14,933 bases of DNA from NCBI GenBank assembly GCA_030539415.1, contig JAUNSE010000016.1, forward strand, positions 1-14,933, in the 5' to 3' direction. Position numbers and translations under genes: made by a program. Below the pieces are notes generated by a model. The model saw nothing but the letters and a program-made list of their open reading frames with translations. It made no database searches and had not been told where the DNA came from. This stretch comes from Desulfovibrionaceae bacterium. Its GTDB lineage: Bacteria; Desulfobacterota; Desulfovibrionia; Desulfovibrionales; Desulfovibrionaceae. Below are positions 14,585 to 14,933 of this stretch, one piece after another; the stretch's first letter is position 1; each line of letters starts with the position of its first letter.

Positions 14585-14613
14585 AAGTCCCGTCATCCGG
14601 CGGGGCTTTTTTT
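14585..14613 (+). terminator. intrinsic terminator of the hisC-cmk/thiM-ybaK operon
   Basis: An 8-bp stem pairs 14585-14592 with 14601-14608 (one G-T wobble) around an 8-nt loop, running into seven T residues (14607-14613). It lies 53 nt after the YbaK stop. Confidence 0.85.
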
Positions 14614-14933
14614 GTGCTCGCGCGGCAGAATCACGGCCTGCTTCACACGGCAGCGGGCAGAAAGAATAGCTTGCAGGTATGATACAGGCAAGGAACAGGT
14701 GAATTCCCGGCTGCGGAGCCGATATGAAAGCCCTGGCCGGATTTTAATCTCCGGGTATGAAGTCAGTATGATAATGCAGAAAGCGCGCCATTTTGTCGTG
14801 TTGCTGACAGCAAAATGACAAAATTCAGGAACAGAAAAATTTGCAAGGTCAGCATGCCTGTTTTTCTGCTGTGTCCGTCTGGAAAATGCTGACAAAAATT
14901 GCAGGAATTCCAGTTGCAAGAGCATGTCTGTAC
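14614..14933. other. AT-richer non-coding region at the right edge with repeats and a promoter-like site
   Basis: No credible gene is seen in these 320 bp. CGGCT (14708-14712) and AGCCG (14717-14721) form a small hairpin. TTAATC (14744-14749), 17 bp, TATGAT (14767-14772) is a possible plus-strand promoter. A bulged hairpin follows: ATTTTGTC (14790-14797) with GACAAAAT (14817-14824), and inside it TTGCT (14801-14805) with AGCAA (14809-14813). TGCTGAC occurs at 14802 and 14887 and inverted at 14848. AAAATGACAAAATTCAGGAA (14812-14831) recurs in altered form from 14883. This looks like the control region of a gene beyond the window. Confidence 0.5.
14744..14772 (+). promoter_or_regulatory. candidate sigma70 promoter facing the right edge
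   Basis: TTAATC and TATGAT are spaced by exactly 17 bp. The -10 matches consensus at 5 of 6 positions, the -35 at only 3. The predicted start near 14779 would place the 14790-14824 hairpin at the very beginning of the transcript. Confidence 0.35.

Noticed and set aside
14660..14760. A faint cobalamin-riboswitch-like string (GGTGAA followed by GC-rich hairpins)
   Set aside because: The conserved B12-box core (CCGCxACTGT) and the paired flanking elements are missing. TPP, c-di-GMP and molybdenum-cofactor signatures are also absent.
14593..14925. A 110-codon minus-strand frame at the right edge
   Set aside because: It runs through the operon terminator and the repeat region, has no upstream ribosome-binding site in view and shows no domain features.

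Overview
The window is a high-GC bacterial chromosome segment carrying ordinary housekeeping genes and no mobile element, CRISPR array, tRNA or rRNA that I can see. The gene content points to a delta-proteobacterial, Desulfovibrio-like sulfate reducer. The clues are an Rsm22-type methyltransferase, a MoxR/VWA pair, a usp-hisC-cmk run and a UDP-xylose synthase. This placement is inference from memory, not from a search.

Layout from left to right: (1) 1-1868, the 3' part of an Rsm22-family ribosome-assembly methyltransferase with charged low-complexity tails, open to the left edge. (2) 2046-4971, a three-gene plus-strand operon: a MoxR-type AAA+ ATPase, a protein with an HExxH metallopeptidase-like domain and a VWA-like domain, and an unrecognised 156-aa protein. 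(3) 5268-5768, a small YdjM/DUF457 membrane metal-dependent hydrolase, ending at a hairpin shared with the convergent minus-strand block. (4) 8980-5839 on the minus strand: tatD, rplS (L19), rnhB (RNase HII) and rsmI, with terminators between units and an unusual pair of inverted repeats in the rplS leader. (5) 9351-10322 (+), UDP-glucuronate decarboxylase, divergent from tatD, with its own promoter and a long leader. (6) 10803-11276 (+), a universal stress protein followed by a very strong intrinsic terminator. (7) 11369-14531 (+), hisC, a fused cytidylate kinase/hydroxyethylthiazole kinase, and a YbaK-type aminoacyl-tRNA deacylase, tightly packed and ended by a second strong terminator. (8) 14614-14933, an AT-richer non-coding stretch with repeats and a promoter-like site, probably the control region of a gene beyond the right edge.

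The most unusual item is the in-frame Cmk-ThiM fusion at 12487-14010. It joins a complete CMP kinase to a complete thiazole kinase, with no stop codon and no obvious internal start between them. Other points worth a second look are the disordered tails and acidic insert of Rsm22, a roughly 28-residue insertion between catalytic aspartates of RNase HII, the repeat-bearing rplS leader, the strong terminator only 23 nt upstream of the hisC start codon, and the patterned right-hand intergenic region. I found no clear new defence or mobile system. The MoxR-VWA-unknown operon is the nearest thing to an uncharacterised multi-protein system.
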